DNA of 64,000 nucleotides, from the NCBI RefSeq assembly GCF_012932565.1, contig NZ_JABBYJ010000003.1, positions 62,001-126,000 of the forward strand, written 5' to 3'. Shown in pieces: positions 56,708 through 64,000 of the stretch. The DNA is from Sneathiella limimaris (GTDB lineage Bacteria > Pseudomonadota > Alphaproteobacteria > Sneathiellales > Sneathiellaceae). The stretch's first letter is position 1. Each line of letters opens with the position of its first letter. The notes beneath the pieces are model-generated. The model had not been told where the DNA came from. It saw only the letters and a program-made list of their open reading frames with translations, and made no database searches. The translations under genes were made by a program, and so were the position numbers.

Positions 56708-57643
56708 AAGATCGAAAAACCGATCATCATCCAAACTATCACATACAAATGCGTTCTTTGGCTTTTCCTGAATATCCCACCAATCGACGACAGTCTGACC
56801 AATTGTGAGCTCCGAAGACACCTCAATGGCCAGATTTACGGATCGCCCTGAGAAAATATGTGGATCAATAAGGTAGGCGACAACGCAAGGGTCATGTAGT
56901 GGGCCACCGGCAAATCCGTAACGGCTCATATCAAACCGATTAAAGAAATCCAACATACCACCACAAACGTTTCCAACAGGCGTTTGCATGTCTTTGAATT
57001 TTTGCAAACGCTCCGGCGTTACCAGAGCTTTATGGGTTACATCCAAAGGCATCATGACAATCGGGATACCGGATTCAACAACCACATTGGCAGCATGCGG
57101 ATCAACATAGATATTAAATTCAGCAGCAGGGGTCGTATTTCCAAACTCCTGCACAGCTCCACCCATACAGACAATTTCTTTAATTTTTGGAATAATCTGT
57201 GGCGCCTGCATAATCGCGAGTGCGACGTTAGTCATCGGCCCTATCGGGCAAAGGGTAATAGAATTATCCTCCGCGGCAAGACACGTATCAACAAGAAAAG
57301 AAACGGCGTGCTTTTCCTGCAAAGGCATTTGGGGATCCGGCAGGTTAGCGCCATCAAGACCAGTTTTACCGTGGATCCACTCGGCAGTGACCAATTTGCG
57401 GAATAAAGGCTGACTTGCACCTGCGAACACAGGAATATCTGCACGACCTGCAAGTTCGCATATGCGACGTGCATTACTTTCAGTAAGAGCTAACGGCACA
57501 TTTCCGGCGACTGTCGTAATACCAAGAAGATCAATATCTTCTGTAGCGGCTAAAGCCAGTAGGATAGCAACAGCATCATCCTGCCCTGGATCACAATCAA
57601 TAATAATTTTGCGCTTTTTCATGGGGTCAGAAAATCTACCCAT
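56681..57643 (-). CDS. Inosine-uridine preferring nucleoside hydrolase family protein
   Basis: 320 residues. The calcium-binding DCDPGQDDAVAILLALAA begins at about residue 16, with GGAVQEFGNTTPAAEFNIYV (20) and a C-terminal HDPCVVAYLIDP, giving the four-Asp/His active site. Salvages bases from ribonucleosides. An ATG at 57622 is an alternative start. Confidence 0.9.
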   Translation of the reverse strand: MGRFSDPMKKRKIIIDCDPGQDDAVAILLALAATEDIDLLGITTVAGNVPLALTESNARRICELAGRADIPVFAGASQPLFRKLVTAEWIHGKTGLDGANLPDPQMPLQEKHAVSFLVDTCLAAEDNSITLCPIGPMTNVALAIMQAPQIIPKIKEIVCMGGAVQEFGNTTPAAEFNIYVDPHAANVVVESGIPIVMMPLDVTHKALVTPERLQKFKDMQTPVGNVCGGMLDFFNRFDMSRYGFAGGPLHDPCVVAYLIDPHIFSGRSVNLAIEVSSELTIGQTVVDWWDIQEKPKNAFVCDSLDDDRFFDLLFTRLGRL

Positions 57644-57671
57644 CTATTCTCTCTGTCAAGCGCAGATACTA

Positions 57672-59048
57672 TCAAGGAATGAGAGGTTGAGCATCCGCCG
57701 TTTCGAAGATTGATTTCAATTGGACAAGCGCCCTTTCTAGTTCGTTACGGGATTGAGTTGCCATCAGACAAACCCGAACATAATGATCATCCAGAAGACG
57801 ACTCATAGCAAACCGGTCACCGCCAATTACTATAATGCCCTGCTGCCGGGCTCTTTCCGTAAATTCACTTGGCGTTAATGTGTCGGGAAGGCGGAGCCAA
57901 AGTTGAGGGAGAAAACCAGAATGCGCTGTTAGCGATGGAGACATCCAGTTTTCCAGATAAGAGGTTGCCGCCTGGAACCGTTTCCTCCCCTCCCGGATCA
58001 ATTCCTGTCGATGTTTTTCCACGACACCCGACTGCACCAATTCAGCAACAACATCGAGAGAGATAGTAGATGTTGTCCAGTTGATCGCCTTCGATGCCGA
58101 GATCAGCTTGGGAATAAATCGATGTGGTGAAACGATATAACCTACTCGAAGCGCCGGACTAAACACCTTAGAAAAACTTGTCAGGAAAATCGAAATCTCA
58201 GGCGCAAGCTCATAAAAACTCGGAATAGATTGATGTTGAAAAGGGGCATAGACTCCATCTTCGACAATAGGGATATTATTCTCTTTAGCGATCTTCACAA
58301 TTTCATGTCGCCTTTCAAGAGATAAGGTGGTCCCCGTTGGATTCTGGTTCGTTGGGTTTGTCACCAACATTCTGATTTTGTGACGCTGCACTAGTTCTGC
58401 GAACGATGATGGCACAATACCCCCATCATCCATATCCACAGGTGCTGTTTTCAGTCTATTCTCCATGGCCGCTGCCTTAATGCCAGGATACCCAAAAGCC
58501 TCTACAGCAATTGTATCGCCGGGCTTGGTCATGGATTTCATTGTGAGATAAAGGCCGGACTGCGTCCCTTGGCAAACAACAATATGACTTTTGTCCACTG
58601 TTCCTATTAACTGCGACACCCAATCCTCAGCAATTTGCAAATCTGTGTCCCGACCCCTCGTCTCTATGTAGTCTGAGTAGCTTGGGGGCGGCTTGCGTTC
58701 TGACAATGACGCAAAAGCATTAGCAAAAGCGGACCCCGTCTCTGGATGGAAAAACCGGTTGAGCGATAAGTCTGCGGCCGCTCCTGCGGCAAATCTGTTC
58801 GGATCAAAAGAGCTGAGAGCATTCTCATAGACATCATCGTTTCTCGTTGGGGCTACGAAAGTGCCACGCCCAACCTGTCCAAAGGTGAGACCACGACGTT
58901 CCAACTCTCCATAAGCTCGAGTTACAGTCCCAACACTGCAATTAAGCTCCCAAGCCATTTCCCGATGCGTAGGCAAGCGATCACCTGACTTCAATTGACC
59001 TGCTTGAATTTGCTTTTGAACATAACTCACAACTTCATCGGATTTCAT
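57672..59048 (-). CDS. MocR/GabR-type transcription regulator (GntR + aminotransferase)
   Basis: 458 residues from ATG 59048 (a longer frame only starts with TTG). N-terminal winged helix DRLPTHREMAWELNCSVGTV (20)..RAYGELERRG, then a fold-type I PLP domain with NPTNQNPTGTTLS and SFSKVFSPALRVGYIV (Lys for PLP). MocR proteins usually control a nearby gene in response to PLP or an amino compound; the divergent lysE-like exporter is the obvious target. Confidence 0.93.
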   Translation of the reverse strand: MKSDEVVSYVQKQIQAGQLKSGDRLPTHREMAWELNCSVGTVTRAYGELERRGLTFGQVGRGTFVAPTRNDDVYENALSSFDPNRFAAGAAADLSLNRFFHPETGSAFANAFASLSERKPPPSYSDYIETRGRDTDLQIAEDWVSQLIGTVDKSHIVVCQGTQSGLYLTMKSMTKPGDTIAVEAFGYPGIKAAAMENRLKTAPVDMDDGGIVPSSFAELVQRHKIRMLVTNPTNQNPTGTTLSLERRHEIVKIAKENNIPIVEDGVYAPFQHQSIPSFYELAPEISIFLTSFSKVFSPALRVGYIVSPHRFIPKLISASKAINWTTSTISLDVVAELVQSGVVEKHRQELIREGRKRFQAATSYLENWMSPSLTAHSGFLPQLWLRLPDTLTPSEFTERARQQGIIVIGGDRFAMSRLLDDHYVRVCLMATQSRNELERALVQLKSIFETADAQPLIP

Positions 59049-59057
59049 TGCAACTTT

Positions 59058-59130
59058 ATTGTATCGAGTACAATACTCCATTTGACGGGTACATTTTAGA
59101 TACAATATACGATTACCACTTAATTGTATC
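59058..59130. promoter_or_regulatory. ATTGTATC repeats between mocR and lysE
   Basis: The 93-bp divergent gap holds ATTGTATC at 59058-59065 and again at 59123-59130, and its inverse GATACAAT at 59099-59106. The first copy also forms the palindrome ATTGTA-tcgag-TACAAT (59058-59074). Repeated sites of this type fit MocR-class binding and control of both genes. Confidence 0.65.
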
Positions 59131-59141
59131 AAGGAATTACC

Positions 59142-59807
59142 ATGACAATCGACACAATTTTCCTAATTGTCGTATTTGCAATATCCATGATTGGATCACC
59201 CGGGCCAGCAAACATGGCGCTAATGGCTGTGGGCGCCCGCTATGGCTATATGAAATCCATCCCCTTTCTGTTAGGGACGGCTTCAGGATTTTTACTTGTC
59301 GGAATGGGGGTTGCAGCAGGTATAGGCGCTCTTTTTGAGATTTTCCCCGCCTTAAGGATAACCTTCCTGATCCTGTCTGCAACCTACCTTATCTATCTTG
59401 CCTACAAGATCGCTTTTCAATCAGTAAAAAATGGCGCAAGAGAAGTGCGCTCTGGATATTTGTCTGGTCTATTCATTCACCCGCTCAACCCTAAAGCCTG
59501 GGCGATGATGATCACAGCTTATTCTCAGTTTTCTCCGGAAAGCCTATCCCCTCTGATGACATTCCTGATAATTCAGTCGATCTTCCAAGTAACAGGGCTT
59601 ACTTTGAACTCTGTGTGGTGCGCCGGGGGAGAGATGCTGGCACGACTTGTAGAATCACCAGAAAAATTAAAACGAATAAACCAGTCCATGGCTATGGCTA
59701 TGTTGATAATAGTTGGGCTTTCAGTGTGGCAAAGCGGAATGTTTTGGACTAACCCGCATGGCGAAGCTGCACGACCCTATTCTTGGGGAAAACAACTGTA
59801 CAAGTAG
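59142..59807 (+). CDS. LysE/RhtB-family amino acid exporter
   Basis: 221 residues from ATG 59142, with AAGGA seven bases upstream. Six membrane helices; the [17 protein letters not shown] motif is the LysE signature. Exports amino acids or related metabolites. The last 59 bp overlap the histidine kinase gene on the other strand. Confidence 0.92.
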   Translation: MTIDTIFLIVVFAISMIGSPGPANMALMAVGARYGYMKSIPFLLGTASGFLLVGMGVAAGIGALFEIFPALRITFLILSATYLIYLAYKIAFQSVKNGAREVRSGYLSGLFIHPLNPKAWAMMITAYSQFSPESLSPLMTFLIIQSIFQVTGLTLNSVWCAGGEMLARLVESPEKLKRINQSMAMAMLIIVGLSVWQSGMFWTNPHGEAARPYSWGKQLYK

Positions 59808-61533
59808 TTCCAACCCCTTCAACACTCTGCAAATCGAAGGTACCCCCATGAATATCCACAATCAGCTGAACAAGCGTCAAACCAAGTCCTGTTCCCTCAT
59901 TATTACGTGCATAGCTTGCCTGAGCCTGACCAAATCGGGACAGCACATGCTTTAAATCCTTCTCGGCGATACCAATTCCTGTATCAATAACCTGCAGAAC
60001 CAGTTCTTCATTCGAATTAACAAAGGCCTTTACGGTTACAACCCCACCGGAACTTGTGAATTTCACTGAATTGGAAACCAGGTTCACAAGAACTTGCTTT
60101 ACCCGGGTTTCATCCCCATACAAATTTGGCAGCCCCTCTTCCACGACGTCTTTCAGTTTCACCTCACCACTCATGGCGCGCACTGATAGCATCCGCATGC
60201 TGGAAGCAATGACATTGCGAAGATCAAACTCTCGTTCATAGAGTTGAATCTGACCTGCCTCGATTTTAGCTACATCAAGAATATCGTTGATAACCTGTAA
60301 GAGATGCGCACCTGCCGAATGTATATCTGAAGCATAATCTCTGTAATTGTCATGACCGAGTTTGCCGAACGCTTCAGTGCGCAAAATTTCAGAAAACCCA
60401 ATAATAGCATTTAGAGGCGTTCTGAGTTCATGGCTCATATTCGCCAAAAATTCAGTTTTTGCCCGATTGGCAATCTCCGCTGTTTCCTTGGCTTTTCGAA
60501 GATTCAATTCAGCCTCTATTCGATCATTCATATCGACAAGAATTCCCTCGATATAAAGGGGATGACCATCATCATCGAAAACGGGATAAGCACTGATAGA
60601 TCCCCAAATCAGATGACCTTCCCTATGACGCCATTGACACATTTCATTCAAAATGAAATTGCCGCTAACCAAGCGTTCAAGATGTTCTTTAGAAAGAGAC
60701 TGACTGGTATAAAATTCACTCGCAACATCGACAACATTCCCTTTTAGGTCGCTAACGCTTGCGTATCCCAGTAGAGATGCCAACGCTGGATTGCATTCCA
60801 GCAGATTACCGTCAAAATCAATTCGATAAATTCCCTCAGATACATTATTGAACAAACGCTTCAATTTTATGTCGCTGATCCTTTTGCCATGACTGATCTG
60901 CGTATTCCGATACAAAATAACGGACAGAGCGACAACCAGAGCAACAATTGTAACCGAAGTGATAATTAGCAACCATCTGAAGGTATAGAGGTTGGACTTT
61001 TGCACCAAGATCTGTGAGTCATTGTAGGAACTGTATTGATCCCTAATTTCCCGCAAGGTGCCTCTCAAATCATATAAATAGATCAGTATCTGGCCCCGTA
61101 GATCTTGAGTTGGCAACTCTGCACGGTCAGATAACAACGCTTGACTCAAGCCCTTGGATTTTTCATTTAACTCAAAAAGAAGCTGACTTATTCCTAAGTC
61201 CACATAACTCTTCTCATTTTGGCTCAAAAACCCCTCAATGACATTTGAAGTCAAATTGAGAAGCTCAGAAACCGACTTCTTTTTTGCTACCGTAATTGAT
61301 GTAGATGAATTGCTAAGTGATACAATTTCATCCCCGAATTTTATAATAAGCCCATCTACTGATCCGGCTTGAGAAACAAGCAAATCTGGGGATGATTTTT
61401 CCACGTGCAGAAGGATGTTCTGCGCTTGTAGTGACAACCAACCGGATATGAAGACAAGCAGGCATACGGCCGCAACGAACCCCAACTTCCAACGATCTTT
61501 TTCCTGAATTTTCTTAATCCAGCCCCTCACCAA
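59749..61533 (-). CDS. Orphan PAS histidine kinase
   Basis: 594 residues: helix 17-36, periplasmic sensor loop to about 185, helix 186-208, PAS domain 225-340, phosphoacceptor [19 protein letters not shown] with His368, and a HATPase domain to the end ([29 protein letters not shown]). No receiver or response regulator adjoins it, so the partner is unknown. Start is TTG or the next codon GTG (61530); GAGGGGA lies upstream of both. Confidence 0.92.
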   Translation of the reverse strand: MVRGWIKKIQEKDRWKLGFVAAVCLLVFISGWLSLQAQNILLHVEKSSPDLLVSQAGSVDGLIIKFGDEIVSLSNSSTSITVAKKKSVSELLNLTSNVIEGFLSQNEKSYVDLGISQLLFELNEKSKGLSQALLSDRAELPTQDLRGQILIYLYDLRGTLREIRDQYSSYNDSQILVQKSNLYTFRWLLIITSVTIVALVVALSVILYRNTQISHGKRISDIKLKRLFNNVSEGIYRIDFDGNLLECNPALASLLGYASVSDLKGNVVDVASEFYTSQSLSKEHLERLVSGNFILNEMCQWRHREGHLIWGSISAYPVFDDDGHPLYIEGILVDMNDRIEAELNLRKAKETAEIANRAKTEFLANMSHELRTPLNAIIGFSEILRTEAFGKLGHDNYRDYASDIHSAGAHLLQVINDILDVAKIEAGQIQLYEREFDLRNVIASSMRMLSVRAMSGEVKLKDVVEEGLPNLYGDETRVKQVLVNLVSNSVKFTSSGGVVTVKAFVNSNEELVLQVIDTGIGIAEKDLKHVLSRFGQAQASYARNNEGTGLGLTLVQLIVDIHGGTFDLQSVEGVGTTCTVVFPKNRVVQLRHAG

Positions 61534-61635
61534 AAAGCGTCCCCTCTGCTTTCACTACATTTTTGTTTTCACAGTGTTGTTCAGTAGGAGAAAGATAGAA
61601 GTAAATGCTTAATACATTATTATTGTTTTATGTAA

Positions 61636-61664
61636 GACCCCCTTAATGTTCTATAAGGGAAGGG
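61636..61664 (-). terminator. Possible terminator after tRNA-Ile2
   Basis: CCCCCTT and AAGGGGG can pair across a long loop with an internal CCTTA/TAAGG. The following U tract is weak (TCTTAC), so this is tentative. Confidence 0.35.
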
Positions 61665-61670
61665 GGAGAA

Positions 61671-61747
61671 TGGTGGGCCCGGCAGGACTCGAACCTGCGA
61701 CCAGACCGTTATGAGCGGTCGGCTCTAACCAACTGAGCTACAGGCCC
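61671..61747 (-). tRNA. tRNA-Ile2 with CAU anticodon
   Basis: 77 nt with the CCA encoded. Acceptor stem GGGCCTG/CGGGCCC, T loop GTTCGAGTC, D arm AGCTCAGTTGGTTAGAGC. Anticodon CAT at complement 61711-61713 in a CTCATAA loop. The C4-G69 and C5-G68 pairs that TilS recognises are present, and the D arm lacks initiator-type features, so this is the lysidine-modified isoleucine tRNA that reads AUA, not tRNA-Met. Confidence 0.85.
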
Positions 61748-61858
61748 ACAAGATGCATCTCAACTTATCCGAATGACGCAGCTTTATACAAGTCGTGACT
61801 ATTTATACTGTTAAAGACCAGGAGGCAATTGGAGAAAACAGGAAATTTGATTTATCCA

Positions 61859-61888
61859 TAAAAAAAGGGAGAGGAATATCCTCTCCCT
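61859..61888 (-). terminator. Terminator after rpoD
   Basis: AGGGAGAGGA and TCCTCTCCCT form a perfect 10-bp stem with loop of three, then TTTTTTT on the minus strand. Confidence 0.93.
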
Positions 61889-61900
61889 CGCAACAGACCA

Positions 61901-63940
61901 TCAAGTATCCAAGAAGCTGCGAAGCTTTCTGGATCTGCTTGGATGTTTGAGTTTACGTAAAGCTTTGGCCTCAATCTGACGAATCCGCTCACGGGTAACT
62001 GAGAACTGCTGCCCGACCTCTTCCAGAGTGTGATCCGTATTCATACCAATGCCAAATCGCATCCGCAGAACGCGTTCCTCACGTGGGGTCAAGGACGCCA
62101 AAACCCGCGTGGTAGTTTCGCGAAGGTTGGATTGAATTGCCGCATCCAATGGCTGGACCGCATTTTCGTCCTGAATGAAATCGCCGAGATGACTGTCTTC
62201 TTCGTCACCAATTGGCGTTTCCAAACTAATAGGCTCTTTGGCAATCTTCATCACTTTCCGCACTTTTTCGAGCGGCATGCCAAGTTTGATCGCCAACTCC
62301 TCAGGTGTTGGCTCACGACCAATCTCATGCAGCATCTGACGGGATGTACGTACAAGTTTATTGATAGTCTCAATCATATGAACTGGAATACGGATTGTCC
62401 GCGCCTGATCCGCGATTGAACGCGTAATCGCTTGACGGATCCACCAGGTTGCATAGGTTGAGAACTTGTAACCACGGCGATATTCAAATTTATCAACCGC
62501 TTTCATCAAGCCAATGTTACCTTCCTGAATCAGATCCAGGAACTGCAAGCCACGATTGGTATATTTTTTCGCAATGGAAATCACCAATCTCAGGTTCGCT
62601 TCCACCATTTCCTTCTTCGCACGGCTTGCCTCACGCTCACCTGTCTGAACAGCTGAAACAATCCTACGGAACTCGGTCATCGGCATACCAAACTCTGAGG
62701 AAATCTTGATAATTTCACTCCGAGTGTCATTGATAGAGTCGATTTCCCGCTCAATAAACTCTTTCCAGCCCTTGGCCTTCAACTTACCAACTTTTTCGAT
62801 CCAACCTGGATCCAATTCGGAGCCAAAATAGTTTTCAAGGAAACTGGCACGGGAAACTTTATTCCTCTCTGCCAGACGAAGCAGTTTACCTTCCAGGCTC
62901 ATCAGACGACGGTTAATACCGTAAAGTTGATCGACCAGCGCCTCAATACGGTTATTCGTCAAATGGACATCATCCATCAACTTAACCAGTTCGGCTTTCA
63001 GTTTCTCGTATTTCTTTTCCTGAGCCTTCGGAATAGTATCATTTTCCAGCGCAGCATTCAGGCGAGCTTCCTGAAGTTTGTGCAACTTTTTATATGTCTT
63101 TGCGATTTCATCAAACCGCTCAAAGACTTGAGGCTTGAGTGTCTCTTCCAGGGCCGCCAAAGACATGGTGTTTTCTTCGGCATCATCATCATCGTCGTCG
63201 TCATCGCGCTCGATTGGATTGCCGTCTTCATCCACTTCCTGCTCGCTGGAATCGTCGTCATCGTCATCATCATCGTCATCATCGGCACTGAGATCATTAG
63301 CCGGAAGATCATCTTCGCTATCGGCGTCATAACCCTCCTGAATGGCCTTCTCGGCCGCAGCTCCTGCGCCATAAGTTGCATCCAGATCGATCACGTCACG
63401 TAGTAAGAGCTGCTCTTGCAACATCAGCTCACGCCAATTGAGAATGGCACGGATCGTCAATGGGCTTTCGCAGATCGCACCAATCATTTTGCCGCGGCCA
63501 GCCTCAATCCGTTTTGCAATCGCAATCTCACCTTCGCGGGACAACAGTTCGACTGTACCCATTTCCCGCAAATACATGCGAACTGGATCATCGGTCCGAT
63601 CACCAGATGTGGATGCTTTTTCTGTTGTTTTCTCAACGCCTTTTTCTTCGGCGCCATCATCATCGTCGTCATCAGAAGCAGCATCTTCACCTGCTTCATC
63701 ATTCTCGACAACATTGATACCCATTTCAGACAGAAGAGACATTGTATCTTCAATCTGTTCGGAAGACATCTGATCTTGAGGCAGAACGTCATTCAGCTCA
63801 TCAAAAGTGACAAAGCCTTTTTCCTTTGCCTTGGCGAGCATTTTTTTAACTGCAGCTTGAGAAGCATCAATCAAAGGGCTGTCAGGCGCATCTTCTCTTT
63901 GATCTTGTACCTCTGCAGCTTCTGCATTCTTCGTTGCCAT
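61901..63940 (-). CDS. rpoD: RNA polymerase sigma factor RpoD
   Basis: 679 residues. Region 1.1 at the N-terminus, an alphaproteobacterial-size spacer carrying three acidic Asp runs (about residues 90-101, 217-230 and 246-253), then region 2 ([20 protein letters not shown], 20; [20 protein letters not shown], 20), region 3 and region 4.2 ([20 protein letters not shown], 20). Primary sigma factor, target of the 6S RNA here. dnaG would lie beyond the right edge. Confidence 0.97.
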   Translation of the reverse strand: MATKNAEAAEVQDQREDAPDSPLIDASQAAVKKMLAKAKEKGFVTFDELNDVLPQDQMSSEQIEDTMSLLSEMGINVVENDEAGEDAASDDDDDDGAEEKGVEKTTEKASTSGDRTDDPVRMYLREMGTVELLSREGEIAIAKRIEAGRGKMIGAICESPLTIRAILNWRELMLQEQLLLRDVIDLDATYGAGAAAEKAIQEGYDADSEDDLPANDLSADDDDDDDDDDDSSEQEVDEDGNPIERDDDDDDDDAEENTMSLAALEETLKPQVFERFDEIAKTYKKLHKLQEARLNAALENDTIPKAQEKKYEKLKAELVKLMDDVHLTNNRIEALVDQLYGINRRLMSLEGKLLRLAERNKVSRASFLENYFGSELDPGWIEKVGKLKAKGWKEFIEREIDSINDTRSEIIKISSEFGMPMTEFRRIVSAVQTGEREASRAKKEMVEANLRLVISIAKKYTNRGLQFLDLIQEGNIGLMKAVDKFEYRRGYKFSTYATWWIRQAITRSIADQARTIRIPVHMIETINKLVRTSRQMLHEIGREPTPEELAIKLGMPLEKVRKVMKIAKEPISLETPIGDEEDSHLGDFIQDENAVQPLDAAIQSNLRETTTRVLASLTPREERVLRMRFGIGMNTDHTLEEVGQQFSVTRERIRQIEAKALRKLKHPSRSRKLRSFLDT

Positions 63941-64000
63941 ATAGCTTCAACTCCTGAATACCGGCAGCGCTTATCAGTAAGAAATCTGCCAGAATAACAA
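63941..64000. other. Upstream of rpoD, right edge
   Basis: Sixty bases with no recognisable gene; the rpoD control region or a dnaG end may begin here. Nothing specific is supported. Confidence 0.3.

Noticed and set aside
63135-63332. Ser-rich frame and trinucleotide repeats in rpoD, first suspected as a repeat array
   Set aside because: Codon repeats for Asp in RpoD; no spacer/repeat periodicity, so not a CRISPR or VNTR of its own.
1-64000. Prophage, insertion sequence or genomic island
   Set aside because: No transposase, integrase, terminal repeats or shift in codon use found; gene order is conserved housekeeping throughout.

Overview
This window is ordinary, densely packed chromosomal DNA of an alphaproteobacterium. 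No phage, insertion sequence, integron or CRISPR array is visible. The lineage call rests on several clues: the tkt-gap-pgk-fba-thiE order, the string ruvCAB-ybgC-tolQRAB-pal-cpoB-tilS-ftsH-folP-glmM, a DUF1465/RcdA-type CtrA-degradation adaptor, a cysteine-free L31, an alphaproteobacterial-type 6S RNA between zapA and ygfA, a ROSE-type RNA thermometer before an Hsp20 gene, and two complementary bacterioferritin subunits of the kind known from Magnetospirillum. Base composition looks moderate (not counted). A VPLPA-CTERM protein fits an aquatic, probably marine, Rhodospirillales/Sneathiellales-like organism, but genus cannot be decided here.

Layout: 1-2731 holds the 3' end of a SprA-related metalloprotease-like gene, thiD and glmM. 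2778-16097 is a mostly co-directional minus-strand block running (in transcription order) from yebC and ruvCAB through Tol-Pal (ybgC, tolQRAB, pal, cpoB) to tilS, ftsH, folP and glmM: recombination, envelope constriction, tRNA modification, proteolysis, folate and amino-sugar synthesis. 16293-20266 holds an unrecognised 560-residue protein, a YmdB-like phosphodiesterase, 5-formyltetrahydrofolate cyclo-ligase, 6S RNA, zapA and a small coiled-coil protein. 20641-28092 (plus strand) is a central carbon operon with thiE, followed by efp and suhB. 28292-32014 is a three-gene MotA/MotB-like motor module with an extra OmpA-like partner.

32034-46243 is a mixed region: a membrane-anchored paraoxonase-like protein, an ABC exporter, rpmE/rcdA, hsp20, a dTDP-rhamnose cluster flanked by an amidase and a thioesterase, two bfr genes with bfd, ettA, an AEC permease and a VPLPA-CTERM exported protein. 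46244-55786 looks like a catabolic unit: enoyl-CoA hydratase, a fused indolepyruvate ferredoxin oxidoreductase and a complete branched-chain amino acid type ABC importer. The right end has a DUF454 membrane protein, a nucleoside hydrolase, a divergent MocR regulator/LysE exporter pair with a repeated operator-like motif, an orphan hybrid-free PAS histidine kinase, tRNA-Ile2(CAU) and rpoD.

The most interesting points are: thiE without any canonical start codon at its natural N-terminus; a perfect 11-bp hairpin inside the first codons of folP; a perfect Shine-Dalgarno for a TTG-started gene lying within the 3' end of 6S RNA; paired degenerate/complete bacterioferritin subunits; the uncharacterised motor module; and ATTGTATC repeats between mocR and lysE. 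TilS and its substrate tRNA-Ile2 are both present, though far apart.
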